The position numbers were made by a program, and so were the translations under genes. Positions 43,157 to 52,610 of a DNA stretch of 64,000 nt are shown one piece after another (position 1 is the stretch's first letter; each line of letters begins with the position of its first letter). Source of the stretch: Legionella waltersii (GTDB lineage Bacteria > Pseudomonadota > Gammaproteobacteria > Legionellales > Legionellaceae); NCBI RefSeq assembly GCF_001468085.1, contig NZ_LNZB01000006.1:142296-206295 (forward strand), written 5' to 3'. The notes under the pieces are model-generated. The model searched no databases. It was not told the DNA's origin and worked only from the letters and a program-made list of their open reading frames with translations.

Positions 43157-43714
43157 GTGAAAAAACAACTACTATTAGTTCCAATTAGTGTCCTAGCGGC
43201 TTCTTGTGCCTCTATGGATAGGTCCACTGCAGTGGTCGATGATGCTGGTTATACTCACTACACGATGAGTATGGCTTCTGATCATAAAGGTGCTAATTAC
43301 TTCCCCGAAAAACGAGAAGCTACTGGTAAAAAAGTATTCATTTTCGATCCTAAAGCTACAGCTTGGGCGGCATATGATGCACAAGGTAATCGAGTGAAAA
43401 CAGGAAGCGCTTCTGGAGGAAAAGATTTTTGTGAAGATGTTGGTAGACCATGTAGAACTGTAACAGGTAGTTTTAAAGTCTATTCGAAGAAAGGTGAAGA
43501 CTGTACATCAAGCATATACCCCGTAGAAACACATGGCGGTGCTAAAATGCCATATTGTATGCACTTCTCCGGCGGCTATTCGATCCATGCTGCTTATGAA
43601 GTTCCAAATTGGAATGCTAGCCATGGATGTATTCGGGTATTACCAAGTGCTGCAAAATGGTTGAATCAGAATTTTATTGATATTGGAACCTCTGTAATCG
43701 TTAAACCATACTAA
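43157..43714 (+). CDS. L,D-transpeptidase (YkuD domain, EnhA-like)
   Basis: A 185-residue envelope enzyme that starts at GTG with GAGGGAG upstream. The N-terminus (KKQLLLVPISVLAASCASMD) has a lipobox-like AASC, suggesting a lipoprotein. The YkuD catalytic core HAAYEVPNWNASHGCIRVLP carries the nucleophile cysteine and the two conserved histidines. Legionella EnhA-type proteins have this domain. It makes 3-3 cross-links or attaches proteins to peptidoglycan. An intrinsic terminator follows 20 bp after the stop codon. Confidence 0.92.
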   Translation: MKKQLLLVPISVLAASCASMDRSTAVVDDAGYTHYTMSMASDHKGANYFPEKREATGKKVFIFDPKATAWAAYDAQGNRVKTGSASGGKDFCEDVGRPCRTVTGSFKVYSKKGEDCTSSIYPVETHGGAKMPYCMHFSGGYSIHAAYEVPNWNASHGCIRVLPSAAKWLNQNFIDIGTSVIVKPY

Positions 43715-43734
43715 ACCATATCTTCTCCACTACT

Positions 43735-43760
43735 GCCCCGCAATGCGGGGCTTCTTTTTT
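43735..43760 (+). terminator. Rho-independent terminator
   Basis: GCCCCGC and GCGGGGC pair over 7 bp around an AAT loop, followed by TTCTTTTTTAT, just after the L,D-transpeptidase stop codon. Textbook form. Confidence 0.93.
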
Positions 43761-43851
43761 ATCTAGGCTTTGTGGTTTTTCATGAGTCTTGATCTTGATT
43801 AAAACAGTATCAGCCCTTACTATTTTATCTTTTTAACAGTAGATCTCAAAC

Positions 43852-44619
43852 ATGATTCTATGTATTGATGTTGGAAATTCTCATATCTATGGGGGAGTAT
43901 TTGCTGGGGATGACATTAAATTACGATTTAGACACACTTCCCAAGTAAGTACTTCCGATGAATTGGGTATATTTTTAAAGAGTGTTTTACGCGAAAATAA
44001 TTGTTCTCCTGAGTCAATTACTAAAATTGGTATCTGCTCAGTGGTGCCACAAGTTGATTATTCACTACGATCCGCGTGCATGAAATATTTTTCTACTGAT
44101 CCTTTCATGTTACAGGCTGGGGTTAAAACTGGGTTAAATATTAAGTACCGAAATCCGATAGAGGTAGGCTCAGATCGCATTGCGAATTCCATAGCAGCAG
44201 TCCATAGTTATCCTAATCAAAACATCATTGTCATTGATTTTGGAACTGCCACTACATTTTGTGCTATTTCAAGTCAAAAAAATTACTTAGGTGGAGCTAT
44301 TTTGCCTGGTGTTAGGTTATCAGCGGACGCGTTGTCCAAAAATACTGCCAAATTACCGTCAGTTGAAATCATAAAAACTGAAAATGTAGTAGGGCGATCA
44401 ACGATAGAGAGCATTCAATCGGGTGTGTACTATGGCGTTTTAGGAGCATGTCGGGAATTAATCAATCGAATCAATCAAGAGGCGTTTGCTGGAAATAATG
44501 CTTTAGTTCTCGCTACAGGTGGATTTGCTTCTTTGTTTGATAAGCAGGGTTTGTATGATTATTTAGTTCCTGATTTAGTGCTTCAGGGGATCCGTCAGGC
44601 TGCTTTAATGAATACTTGA
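43852..44619 (+). CDS. coaX: Type III pantothenate kinase
   Basis: A 255-residue kinase that starts coenzyme A synthesis by phosphorylating pantothenate. ASKHA-fold motifs are present: DVGNSHIYGGVF for the phosphate loop, the GSDRIANSIAA (pantothenate-side) motif, and IDFGTATTFCAI, followed by GGAILPGVRLSADAL. Type III enzymes are insensitive to feedback by CoA and need a monovalent cation. No coaA is visible here. The ATG at 43852 is the first residue of the family-typical MILCIDVGN start. The gene has its own short leader after a terminator. Confidence 0.96.
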   Translation: MILCIDVGNSHIYGGVFAGDDIKLRFRHTSQVSTSDELGIFLKSVLRENNCSPESITKIGICSVVPQVDYSLRSACMKYFSTDPFMLQAGVKTGLNIKYRNPIEVGSDRIANSIAAVHSYPNQNIIVIDFGTATTFCAISSQKNYLGGAILPGVRLSADALSKNTAKLPSVEIIKTENVVGRSTIESIQSGVYYGVLGACRELINRINQEAFAGNNALVLATGGFASLFDKQGLYDYLVPDLVLQGIRQAALMNT

Positions 44620-44702
44620 TTTTTAAAGTCCTATTTTTATCCGTTAATCCGTCCCATTGTCCACTTCCTTGGGGTGGTGGATTGTTTGTCTCTGAAATAA
44701 CC

Positions 44703-44728
44703 GAGCGATCATAAGGGAGCGGATACCG
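44703..44728 (-). repeat. Solo arm related to the inverted-repeat families
   Basis: The segment CCGAGCGATCATAAGGGAGCGG (read in two parts around 44703-44724) resembles the right arm at 3980-4001 but no matching left arm is found. It is a likely decayed copy. The 165 bp between coaX and the mraZ hairpin otherwise contain nothing that I recognise. Confidence 0.4.
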
Positions 44729-44848
44729 AACCATCCACTAGAGTTTTCGGCTTCTATCAATTCATAGTATTCATCGGTTCTTAATTGAGTCAAATCGATC
44801 TAACTTTTGTCATTTTCATCTATTCTTCCCACCAGTTTATAAAAATCC

Positions 44849-44873
44849 AAGCAAAAAAGTGGTTTTTTTGCTT
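44849..44873. terminator. A/T-rich hairpin before the mraZ promoter
   Basis: AAGCAAAAAA and TTTTTTGCTT pair around a short G-containing loop. With the T run it can act as a terminator for transcripts coming from coaX and isolates the mraZ promoter that starts at its right edge. Confidence 0.55.
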
Positions 44874-44901
44874 GACGAGTGTAGAAATGTGTTCCTATAG
44901 T
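44872..44901 (+). promoter_or_regulatory. Promoter of the mraZ-rsmH-fts cluster
   Basis: TTGACG (44872-44877) and TATAGT (44896-44901) are separated by 18 bp, 75 bp before the mraZ ATG. The spacer and downstream side are filled with the periodic GTG repeats thought to bind MraZ, so repression by MraZ would block this promoter. Confidence 0.6.
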
Positions 44902-44945
44902 GTAGAAAAGTGGGTTAAAATAATAAAAAAGTGGGGAATAGTGGA
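44879..44945 (+). promoter_or_regulatory. MraZ-binding direct repeats
   Basis: GTG triplets occur at 44879, 44889, 44900, 44910, 44931 and 44941, that is every 10-11 bp with one gap of 21. Three are the GTGG form (GTGGG at 44910 and 44931, GTGGA at 44941), which fits the TGGGN direct repeats recognised by MraZ in other bacteria. The one-turn spacing puts all sites on the same DNA face. Autoregulation of the operon is the expected function. Confidence 0.6.
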
Positions 44946-44975
44946 AATTAATCTCTATAATTATTAGGAAAAACC

Positions 44976-45434
44976 ATGTTTAGAGGGATAAACGCCATAA
45001 CAATCGACACTAAAGGACGCTTGGCCATACCAACGCGTTACAGAAGTGCGCTTGGTGCGGAAGAGAAAATTCCTTTAGTGGTTACCATTGATACAGAAGA
45101 AACTTGTTTGCTCCTCTATACCGCAGCTCAATGGCAAATTATTGAAGATAATTTGCAAAAGCTACCAAGTTTTAATGCAGCAGCTCGAAGAATTCAACGA
45201 TTGTTAATTGGACATGCAACCGATGTAGAAGTTGATGCTAATGGAAGAGTCTTGCTTCCCCCTGTGTTAAGAACTTATGCCAAGTTAGAGAAAGACGTCG
45301 TAATGATTGGTCAAGGGAATAAATTTGAAGTTTGGAATAAAGAGTTATGGGAATCCAAACGGGAGCAATGGTTGGCTGATGAAGCAGCTAAGGAAGATGG
45401 TCTTCCTGATGAGATGAAAACGTTCTCTTTATAG
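44976..45434 (+). CDS. mraZ: Transcriptional regulator MraZ
   Basis: A 152-residue protein with two AbrB/SpoVT-like swapped-hairpin halves ([22 protein letters not shown] at the N-terminus and [20 protein letters not shown] near 90-110). Each carries the DxxGR DNA-contact motif. It forms oligomeric rings and binds repeats ahead of its own gene. AGGAAAAACC precedes the ATG. It heads the division and wall cluster; its stop codon is 11 bp before the rsmH start. Confidence 0.96.
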   Translation: MFRGINAITIDTKGRLAIPTRYRSALGAEEKIPLVVTIDTEETCLLLYTAAQWQIIEDNLQKLPSFNAAARRIQRLLIGHATDVEVDANGRVLLPPVLRTYAKLEKDVVMIGQGNKFEVWNKELWESKREQWLADEAAKEDGLPDEMKTFSL

Positions 45435-45445
45435 TGGAAATAAAA

Positions 45446-46372
45446 ATGGCAGCGCATCAATCCGTATTACTACATGAATCCATAAATGGCCTAGCAATTA
45501 AAGGTGACGGGATTTATTTCGACGGAACTTTTGGGCGTGGAGGTCATAGCAAAGAGATATTGAAGCATTTAAATGAAAAGGGAAAATTGCTTTCTATTGA
45601 TAAAGATCCAGTAGCCATTCAATTTGCAAAAGATCATTTCGGATTAGATAAACGATTTCAGATATTTCATGGTTCTTTCGCAAAGATTGCTGAATTTGCA
45701 ACTCAAGCGGGTGTCATGGGTAAAGTGGATGGAATTTTATTGGACCTAGGTGTTTCATCTCCTCAATTGGATGACCCTGAAAGAGGCTTTAGCTTTATGC
45801 AACAAGGTCCATTGGATATGAGAATGGATTCAACTCAAGCAAGCAGTGCAGCTCATTTTATTAATGAAGCAGAGGTGAATGAGTTAGCTCATGTTTTTAG
45901 AGAGTATGGTGAAGAGCGATTCGCGGGTCGGATTGCTAAAGCAATTGTGGATGCAAGAAAACAACAGCCAATTACAACGACTTTGCAATTGGCTGAGATT
46001 GTTAAAGAGGCAAATCCTAAATGGGAAAAGCATAAACATCCAGCGACTAGAGTCTTTCAGGCAATTCGTATTCATGTCAACCAAGAGTTAAGTGATTTAA
46101 GTGATTGTTTAGAACAATGTTTACAGGTGTTGGGTGTGGGAGGGCGTCTTGTGGTGATTAGTTTTCACTCCCTAGAAGACCGAATTGTAAAGCAATTTAT
46201 GCAAACAAAAGAGAAGGGAAACAGGCCACCTATCGAGGTGCCTATTCGTCATGAAGTGTTAAAAACCAATTTTAAAAAAGTAGGTAAGGCAATCAAGCCT
46301 CAAGCTACAGAAATAAAAGTAAACGTTAGGTCTAGAAGTGCAGTGCTTAGGATAGGGGAGAAAATAGCATGA
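45446..46372 (+). CDS. rsmH: 16S rRNA (cytosine(1402)-N(4))-methyltransferase
   Basis: A 308-residue SAM-dependent enzyme that methylates C1402 in 16S rRNA. The start is set at the ATG at 45446 ([13 protein letters not shown]), which has GGA 7 bases upstream and matches the family; a GTG at 45434 overlapping the mraZ stop is less likely. The SAM motif is [15 protein letters not shown], with [37 protein letters not shown] and the C-terminal [13 protein letters not shown] also typical. It overlaps ftsL by 4 bp. Confidence 0.97.
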   Translation: MAAHQSVLLHESINGLAIKGDGIYFDGTFGRGGHSKEILKHLNEKGKLLSIDKDPVAIQFAKDHFGLDKRFQIFHGSFAKIAEFATQAGVMGKVDGILLDLGVSSPQLDDPERGFSFMQQGPLDMRMDSTQASSAAHFINEAEVNELAHVFREYGEERFAGRIAKAIVDARKQQPITTTLQLAEIVKEANPKWEKHKHPATRVFQAIRIHVNQELSDLSDCLEQCLQVLGVGGRLVVISFHSLEDRIVKQFMQTKEKGNRPPIEVPIRHEVLKTNFKKVGKAIKPQATEIKVNVRSRSAVLRIGEKIA

Positions 46373-46707
46373 ACGCTGCAGCGAAAGTTATCAATCAAAG
46401 TAATATTTTTAACGGTCAATTGGCAGATATGCAAATGTCTAAATCACTCTATATGATGATAGTATTGATGATTGCTGTGCTAGTTAGTGCCTTAGCGGTA
46501 ATTTATAGTACTAACTCTTATCGTATTACTTTGAGTCAATTACAACAAGAGGAGCAGCAAACTCACCTGTTGGATTTGCAATGGGGACAGCTACTATTGG
46601 AGCAGTCAAGCTTGGCTACTCCTGCACGTGTTCAGGATTTGGCAACGAATAAATTAAACATGACTTTGCCAACGGTTAAAAATACCTTTTTGTTGCATCG
46701 CCAATAA
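46369..46707 (+). CDS. ftsL: Cell division protein FtsL
   Basis: A 112-residue bitopic division protein. A short cytoplasmic part is followed by one transmembrane helix ([24 protein letters not shown], about 25-48) and a periplasmic leucine-zipper-like coil ([27 protein letters not shown]). With FtsB and FtsQ it activates FtsI and FtsW at the septum. Sequence conservation is low; identity rests on topology, the WGQLLLEQ motif and location between rsmH and ftsI. Confidence 0.95.
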   Translation: MNAAAKVINQSNIFNGQLADMQMSKSLYMMIVLMIAVLVSALAVIYSTNSYRITLSQLQQEEQQTHLLDLQWGQLLLEQSSLATPARVQDLATNKLNMTLPTVKNTFLLHRQ

Positions 46708-46791
46708 GACATAGAAATAGAAAGGTATTAAAATTACTAAACATCGGGTAAACTGCGTTTGGCCTAAGAACAATGATACGAGTAGTCAACT

Positions 46792-48453
46792 ATGAAAAAA
46801 ACAAACCATTTTGCAAGATTGGTTACAGTTGCTGCTTTTTTCTCTTTGATTTTGCTCGTTTTATTGTGGAGAATGCTTGATCTTACTGTCTTACACCGTA
46901 AGTTTTTGCAAGGACAAGGAAACGCTCGTAGTGTAAGAGTGATTGATATTCCCGCTTATCGAGGCATGATAACCGACAGAAACGGAACTCCGCTCGCTAT
47001 CAGTACCCCAGTTGAGTCAGTATGGGTACATCCAAAAGAATTTTCTCCTGATGAAGATCAATTTATGCAGTTGGCTAAATACCTTAATCTAAAACCGAAA
47101 GAATTAAGTCGAAAAATAGTTAATGCCGAAAACCGAGAATTTTTATACTTGCAAAGACAAATTCCTCCAATGCTTTCTAAAAAAATAGAAGCATTGAAAA
47201 TTCCGGGGGTGAATTTTCAAAAAGAGTTTAAGCGCTACTACCCCGATTCGGATAGTATTTCCCAACTGATTGGTTTTACCAATGTTGATGATCAAGGTAT
47301 TGAGGGAATTGAGTTGGCTTATCAGGATTGGCTAATGGGAGTTGTCGGTAAAAGGCGTGTTATTAAAGATCGTGTGGGAAGAGTTGTTGAGGATTTAGGT
47401 GTACTCAAAGAGCCAAGACCAGGACATGAGCTTAATCTGAGCATTGACAGGCGATTGCAATATTTAGCTTATAGTGAGTTAGCCAAAACCGTTGAGGAAT
47501 TCTCCGCAAAATCAGGATCAGTTGTCGTTGTTGATGCTGAAAATGGAGAAATTTTAGCGATAGCAAATGTTCCTTCTTATAATCCAAACTCTAGAGGCCA
47601 CTACGATCGAGAAACGTACCGCAATAGAGCTTTAACGGATACCTTTGAGCCTGGATCAGTAATGAAATCCTTTAGTATTGCTAGTGCCTTGGAAACAGGC
47701 CTATTTACCCCTTCAACAATTATTGACACCAATCCAGGGTATATGACAGTTCATGGACGACCGGTTAGAGATATCCATAATTATGGTGTCTTAGATGTAA
47801 CTGGAATTTTGCAGCATTCTAGTAACGTCGGTGTTACTAAAATGGTTCTCGCAAGCCCTCCAGATCAACTCATCGGGATTTTACAGAAGTGTGGATTCGG
47901 TCAGAGAACAGAGGTGGGGTATCCAGGAGAAAGTGAAGGGGGGATAGTAAAGGCAAAAGACGCGAATCCTTTCGTATTAGCCACACTAGGGTTTGGCTAT
48001 GGCTTATCGGTTACCGCGTTACAATTAGCAAAAGCTAACTTAATTTTTGCAAATCAAGGTCGTATGATCCCTATTACCTTGTTGCATAACGATAATCCAG
48101 GTCCAGGAGTGCAGGTTCTGCAGCCTAAAACGGCTGAACAAGTATTGTTGATGATGGAAGAAGTGATGCGTAATGGTACAGGAAAAGGAGCGGGTATTCC
48201 TGGTTACAGAGTTGCAGGTAAAACAGGAACTGCACGTGTTGCAGGTAAAAATGGCTATAAAGATCGCAAATACACAGCGAGTTTTATAGGAATTGCTCCC
48301 GTGTCTAAGCCCAAATTTCTTGTTGCGGTTATTATTCATGAACCTTCTAGGAATGGGTACTACGCTGCATCGGTAGCCGCACCTCTGTTTGCTAAAGTAA
48401 TGTCCGGTGCATTACGATTATTCAACGTCCCAACAGATGATCCTGTCGGTTGA
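46792..48453 (+). CDS. ftsI: Septal peptidoglycan transpeptidase FtsI (PBP3)
   Basis: A 553-residue class B penicillin-binding protein. It has one N-terminal membrane anchor (LVTVAAFFSLILLVLLWRMLDLTV) and a pedestal domain with the RGMITDRNGTPLA start. The transpeptidase domain has SxxK in EPGSVMKSFS, SxN in QHSSNVGVTK and KTG in AGKTGTARVAG. It cross-links septal wall during division. The gap from ftsL is 84 bp. The stop codon is 20 bp before the murE ATG. Confidence 0.97.
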   Translation: MKKTNHFARLVTVAAFFSLILLVLLWRMLDLTVLHRKFLQGQGNARSVRVIDIPAYRGMITDRNGTPLAISTPVESVWVHPKEFSPDEDQFMQLAKYLNLKPKELSRKIVNAENREFLYLQRQIPPMLSKKIEALKIPGVNFQKEFKRYYPDSDSISQLIGFTNVDDQGIEGIELAYQDWLMGVVGKRRVIKDRVGRVVEDLGVLKEPRPGHELNLSIDRRLQYLAYSELAKTVEEFSAKSGSVVVVDAENGEILAIANVPSYNPNSRGHYDRETYRNRALTDTFEPGSVMKSFSIASALETGLFTPSTIIDTNPGYMTVHGRPVRDIHNYGVLDVTGILQHSSNVGVTKMVLASPPDQLIGILQKCGFGQRTEVGYPGESEGGIVKAKDANPFVLATLGFGYGLSVTALQLAKANLIFANQGRMIPITLLHNDNPGPGVQVLQPKTAEQVLLMMEEVMRNGTGKGAGIPGYRVAGKTGTARVAGKNGYKDRKYTASFIGIAPVSKPKFLVAVIIHEPSRNGYYAASVAAPLFAKVMSGALRLFNVPTDDPVG

Positions 48454-48473
48454 CTGAATTAGGAGTCTATTTC

Positions 48474-49928
48474 ATGAAACTGAGTCAATTACTAGGTCCT
48501 TGGATTAATCAAGAATACAACGATTGTAGTATCACGGATCTTAAAAACGATAGTCGCCAAGTGAAATCAGGTGATTTATTCATTGCTTATCCTGGAGCTG
48601 CAACTGATGGACGGTTGTTTATTGACAGTGCGGTAAAGTTAGGAGCAAGCGCTATAGTCTATGAGCCCCAGAATTTTCCAAGCTCTTGCAATCTACCCTC
48701 GACTATACCTTGTATTCCAATAGCTAATTTGGCGGACAAACTATCCGATCTTGCCAAGCGATTTTTTCGAGATCCTGGTGAGGATCTTCAATTAACAGGG
48801 GTGACAGGTACCAATGGTAAAACGACCATCGCTTATCAATTGGCTCAAGCGCACGAGCTACTGGGAAGGAAGTCTGCATACATAGGCACTATTGGGCAGG
48901 GAAGTGTTAATAACCTAAAAAACATCGATAATACAACTCCAGATGCCTTATGTTTACAGCGATTTTTGTATGAATACAGGCAAGATGGAATACAGCAGGT
49001 CTGCATGGAGGTTTCTTCTCATGCGCTAAGTCAGCATCGTGTAGATAGTTTATGTTTCAACCAAGCGATATTCACAAATTTGACTTTAGATCATCTAGAT
49101 TATCATAAAACCATGGAAGCTTATGGTGCCGCAAAGGCACGTTTATTTGCTCGAGAAGAGCTGCAGTGGGCTATTTTAAATCATGATGATGAAGCCCATC
49201 AGTTGATGGCAAAACATTTAAAGAATCACGTTAGAAAAATGACCTATGGACTTCATGAGGGCTGTGATGTTAAGGCATTGAGTTGGGCTATGGACATTAC
49301 CGGTACAACTATTGATGTCCAATCTCCCTGGGGAGAGCATTCTCTATCTATTCATGCGTTAGGACAGTTTAATATCTACAATAGTTTAGCTGTATTCAGT
49401 AGCTTATTGGCGAGTGGGTATTCTCCAGAAACTGTCGTTAAAACAATGACTCATTTAAAAGCTGCACCAGGGCGCATGGAAATCGTCAGTAAAGCACCCT
49501 ACGTTCTTGTGGATTATGCACACACACCCGATGCTTTAGAAAATGTACTTGTCACTCTAAATCAATTGAAAAAAGGAAATTTGTGGGTTGTCTTTGGTTG
49601 TGGCGGAGACCGAGATAAAACCAAACGACCTATCATGGGGAAGGCAGCAAGTCGTTTTGCAGACAATGTAATTATTACTAGTGATAATCCTCGTAGTGAG
49701 GATCCTCAAGTCATCATTGACGAGATTGCAGTAGGGGTTTCAAAGGACTCCTCTCTTTTCAAGCTATCCAATAGAGAAGAGGCAATTGCGTTTGCTCTTA
49801 ACAAGGCAAACGAGAATGACATCATTTTGATTGCCGGAAAGGGACACGAGGCTTATCAGCAAATTGGCAAAGTTAAACACCCTTTTTCGGATCAGGAAGT
49901 GGTCAGAAAATTAAGGGGTGTTGATTGA
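48474..49928 (+). CDS. murE: UDP-MurNAc-tripeptide synthetase
   Basis: A 484-residue ATP-dependent ligase that adds meso-diaminopimelate to UDP-MurNAc-L-Ala-D-Glu. The ATG at 48474 is used because AGGAG lies 8 bases before it; the frame opens at a TTG (48450) overlapping ftsI. The P loop is GVTGTNGKT. The DNPR motif in ITSDNPRSEDPQVI selects diaminopimelate over lysine. It links with dapE and dapD elsewhere in this window, which make the substrate. The division cluster stops here: murF and mraY do not follow. Confidence 0.97.
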   Translation: MKLSQLLGPWINQEYNDCSITDLKNDSRQVKSGDLFIAYPGAATDGRLFIDSAVKLGASAIVYEPQNFPSSCNLPSTIPCIPIANLADKLSDLAKRFFRDPGEDLQLTGVTGTNGKTTIAYQLAQAHELLGRKSAYIGTIGQGSVNNLKNIDNTTPDALCLQRFLYEYRQDGIQQVCMEVSSHALSQHRVDSLCFNQAIFTNLTLDHLDYHKTMEAYGAAKARLFAREELQWAILNHDDEAHQLMAKHLKNHVRKMTYGLHEGCDVKALSWAMDITGTTIDVQSPWGEHSLSIHALGQFNIYNSLAVFSSLLASGYSPETVVKTMTHLKAAPGRMEIVSKAPYVLVDYAHTPDALENVLVTLNQLKKGNLWVVFGCGGDRDKTKRPIMGKAASRFADNVIITSDNPRSEDPQVIIDEIAVGVSKDSSLFKLSNREEAIAFALNKANENDIILIAGKGHEAYQQIGKVKHPFSDQEVVRKLRGVD

Positions 49929-49934
49929 ATAAGA

Positions 49935-50002
49935 ACTAAGAACGGGTAAACTAAGAACAGGTAAACTAAGAACGGGGACGGACCCCACTGGGGTCCGTCC
50001 CC
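49935..50002. repeat. Short tandem repeats leading into a GGGGACGG palindrome
   Basis: Three 15-bp repeats of ACTAAGAACGGGTAA form 49935-49976. They run into a perfect 29-bp palindrome (49974-50002) of the GGGGACGGACCCC type. The palindrome is 46 bp after the murE stop codon, between murE and the convergent pdxB gene, so it would end both transcripts. Confidence 0.85.
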
Positions 50003-50049
50003 AATGCTCTCACCCAATGCTCTCAAATTTAACTTGGTTATGGGGTTAT

Positions 50050-51078
50050 CTATAAAATAAGGTAACCGTAGTTCGAAAAATCATGTCGAACATTGTGTAA
50101 ACTTCGCAATTCAATAAATGCCTTACCTAAATCTTCAGCAGATTTTAATTTGTCAGTTTCATTAATCGGGTTATAAATTGAAAGTGCAAGATCTTGCCAA
50201 TCCAAGTTCAAATTTATTGGATGAGGTTTTTGGGGTTCTGAACATTTGGGTATGGGAAGACCAAGAATAGTATGCAATTTATGACTAACCATAGTAACAG
50301 CGTTGTATTTTGCCTCCAAGCTATGCCCAGCAATATGTGGTGTGCATAGAGTTGCTCGTTCAACAATGGCCTTGCTTATGTTGGGTTCATTAGAATACAC
50401 ATCAGTGCAATAAACGAGAGGCAATTTGCAATCGATGAGGTCCTGTTCATTAACGATGCCACCACGGGCTGCATTGATCAGCATACAATTGGGTTTTAAA
50501 GAATCGAGAATCTGGGCGTTTATTAGGTTAAAGCTTGGATTAAGCCCTTCCTTTTGCAGCTCAGCATGTATGCAAATGACATCACAATCTAAAATTTCTT
50601 CCATTGAGCAAGTTTTAAAAGTAGATTCACGATCAGATTTTGGTGGGTCATAGCATTTTACAGTAAAGCCAAGTCGCTTTAGTCGCTTAAAAACCTGGGA
50701 GCCAACCATTCCTAGTCCAATAACTGCCGCAGTTTTACCCAATGCTCTTTTGTGCTTATCTAAATAAGCAAGACAAGACATGACATAATCTGCAACAGAA
50801 GCTGCATTGCATCCTTTAGCATCAATGGCCTGAATGTGCTTTGATACTAAATAGTCATGATCGATATGATCAGAGCCGCTACTTGCAGTGGCTACGTATT
50901 TTAATGAGTGGTTTCTAATTAACTCCCCATCTACTTTTAAAGTAGAACGACAAAGTAAAATATCCTGATCACTGAGCATACCCGGGATTTCCTCTTGATG
51001 AGCATATTTAGTCAACTTGAAAGGGGCAGGAAAAGCTGTTTCTAAGCCAGGTAAGGATGCATCTGCAAGGATCTTCAT
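50050..51078 (-). CDS. pdxB: 4-phosphoerythronate dehydrogenase
   Basis: A 342-residue D-isomer-specific dehydrogenase in the vitamin B6 pathway that oxidises 4-phosphoerythronate. It has the NAD motif AAVIGLGMVGSQVFKRLKRLG near 120-140, INAARGGIVNEQDL, and the catalytic histidine in CTPHIAGHSLEAK. The PdxB-specific C-terminal dimerisation part follows, including the acidic end LGKAFIELRSLHNVRHDF. Start overlaps the protease gene stop by 4 bases (ATGA). It is complete. Confidence 0.95.
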   Translation of the reverse strand: MKILADASLPGLETAFPAPFKLTKYAHQEEIPGMLSDQDILLCRSTLKVDGELIRNHSLKYVATASSGSDHIDHDYLVSKHIQAIDAKGCNAASVADYVMSCLAYLDKHKRALGKTAAVIGLGMVGSQVFKRLKRLGFTVKCYDPPKSDRESTFKTCSMEEILDCDVICIHAELQKEGLNPSFNLINAQILDSLKPNCMLINAARGGIVNEQDLIDCKLPLVYCTDVYSNEPNISKAIVERATLCTPHIAGHSLEAKYNAVTMVSHKLHTILGLPIPKCSEPQKPHPINLNLDWQDLALSIYNPINETDKLKSAEDLGKAFIELRSLHNVRHDFSNYGYLIL

Positions 51079-51734
51079 AAATTAAAAATCGCGCTTAAAA
51101 CAGATAGGCCCCCATTAATTAAGGGAGTGAGAATATAGTTCAAAATATTGGTAAAGATCAGTATTATTAAAATAAAGAAACCATAGGGCTCGATTTTCGC
51201 ATAGGCAATTGCTTGACGAACTGGCAGCATGTTCATCACTACTTTGCTACCATCCAGTGGAGGAAGAGGGATTAAATTTAAAAATGCTAAAATGAGATTG
51301 ATCATGATTCCTGCTCTGGCTGAGAAAAGCAAAAACAATGCAAGCATTGAGTTTTGAGGATTCATTAGAATCGCGACTTTCATGCAAGCAGCCCACAAGA
51401 AAGCCATGATCAAATTAGAGGCAGGGCCGGCAAGAGTGACTAAAATCATATCTCTTCTTGGATTTCGCAAGTAACTTTGGTTCACTGGGACTGGTTTCGC
51501 ATAGCCGATTACAAAATTAAAGTTAGTTAAGATACCAATAAAGAGTGGAATAGCTACAGTTCCAATTGGATCAATATGTTTGAGAGGATTAATTGTCAGT
51601 CGACCAAACATTTTAGCCGTGTTATCGCCGAATAAATAGGCAACATATCCATGTGCTAGCTCATGAAAAGTAATGGCAAGGAGTATAGGTAAGGCCCATA
51701 TGCAAATCTGTTGTACCCAGGTAAATTCCGGCAT
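51075..51734 (-). CDS. Site-2 protease family protein (M50)
   Basis: A 219-residue integral membrane zinc metalloprotease. The active-site helix carries HELAH (H24-E-L-A-H28), and the second metal site lies in NLIPLPPLDGSKVV near 165. It has about five membrane segments and no PDZ domain, which places it with short rhomboid-like S2P proteins of unknown substrate, not with RseP. It is upstream of pdxB on the same strand with a 4-bp overlap. Confidence 0.92.
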   Translation of the reverse strand: MPEFTWVQQICIWALPILLAITFHELAHGYVAYLFGDNTAKMFGRLTINPLKHIDPIGTVAIPLFIGILTNFNFVIGYAKPVPVNQSYLRNPRRDMILVTLAGPASNLIMAFLWAACMKVAILMNPQNSMLALFLLFSARAGIMINLILAFLNLIPLPPLDGSKVVMNMLPVRQAIAYAKIEPYGFFILIILIFTNILNYILTPLINGGLSVLSAIFNL

Positions 51735-51930
51735 AGCTCACTTCGGTGAAAAGTAAATTGAGATTTTAACTAATTTTAATTAGTCAGAATAGTGTAGCAG
51801 GACAAAAATTAAAACGAATGATCAGCGTTAAACGATCGGAGAAGGAATCGAACAATAAACTAAAAATAGCATTTTGCAGTATTTTGAGTATATTATAAAT
51901 TTTTGAACCAATGTGTTTCGGATTTAAAAT

Positions 51931-52569
51931 ATGAAACAAGTCGAAAAACTGTATCAATTGACTAAAAAGCCTTGGGTGATAGCGTTGTATGCTATTGCAG
52001 TGGTGATGGCCTATTTGTTTGTAGATAGGCAGATTGCCACCTATTTCCATCAAATAAACAGTAGAGATACTTTAACCGCATTAAATTATGTAACAGCTCT
52101 GGGAAAATGGAAGATTTCTGTTGCTTTGTTTTTTCTGGGGGGATTGTATTTTCGATTTATTCAGAAAAACAAGTGTTTTGAAGAGGGGGCATGGTACATG
52201 TTCGGTTGTGTACTTCTTCCAAATCTACTTGTTTTAGTTGCAAAAATAATAGTTAGCAGAGCCAGGCCAGATCTATTGTTTGAGCAACATCTCTATGGAT
52301 TTTATTGGTTTCAACTCAAGGATTTGTATTGGTCATGTCCCTCAGGACATGCCATTACAGTGACGGCACTAGCCATGGGGCTGGGCTATCTATTTCCAAG
52401 ATATCTAATACTCTATTTTCTTGTCGCTATCTTGGTGGCCGCGACTAGGGTGGTTTTATATCATCATTATTTAAGCGATGTAATGATTGGGTTTTATCTT
52501 AGCGTACTAGTTGTTGGGTGGTTTACACAGTATGTAAAATCACACCATCTGCTTAAAAGAATAAATTAA
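51931..52569 (+). CDS. PAP2-superfamily phosphatase
   Basis: A 212-residue inner-membrane phosphatase with about five hydrophobic segments. The three PAP2 motifs are present: KIIVSRARP, CPSGHAIT and AATRVVLYHHYLSDVMIG. They provide the phosphate-binding Arg and Lys and the two catalytic histidines. Likely substrates are phosphatidic acid, undecaprenyl diphosphate or phosphatidylglycerophosphate; sequence does not decide. No clear ribosome site is seen before the ATG. It is divergent from the site-2 protease gene. Confidence 0.9.
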   Translation: MKQVEKLYQLTKKPWVIALYAIAVVMAYLFVDRQIATYFHQINSRDTLTALNYVTALGKWKISVALFFLGGLYFRFIQKNKCFEEGAWYMFGCVLLPNLLVLVAKIIVSRARPDLLFEQHLYGFYWFQLKDLYWSCPSGHAITVTALAMGLGYLFPRYLILYFLVAILVAATRVVLYHHYLSDVMIGFYLSVLVVGWFTQYVKSHHLLKRIN

Positions 52570-52610
52570 GAACTGAAAAGCCATAGTCAACAACAATTAA
52601 AGGAGTAATT

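Noticed and set aside
44785..44967. A 60-codon frame before mraZ
   Set aside because: It covers the hairpin, promoter and MraZ repeats, and its product has no recognisable pattern.
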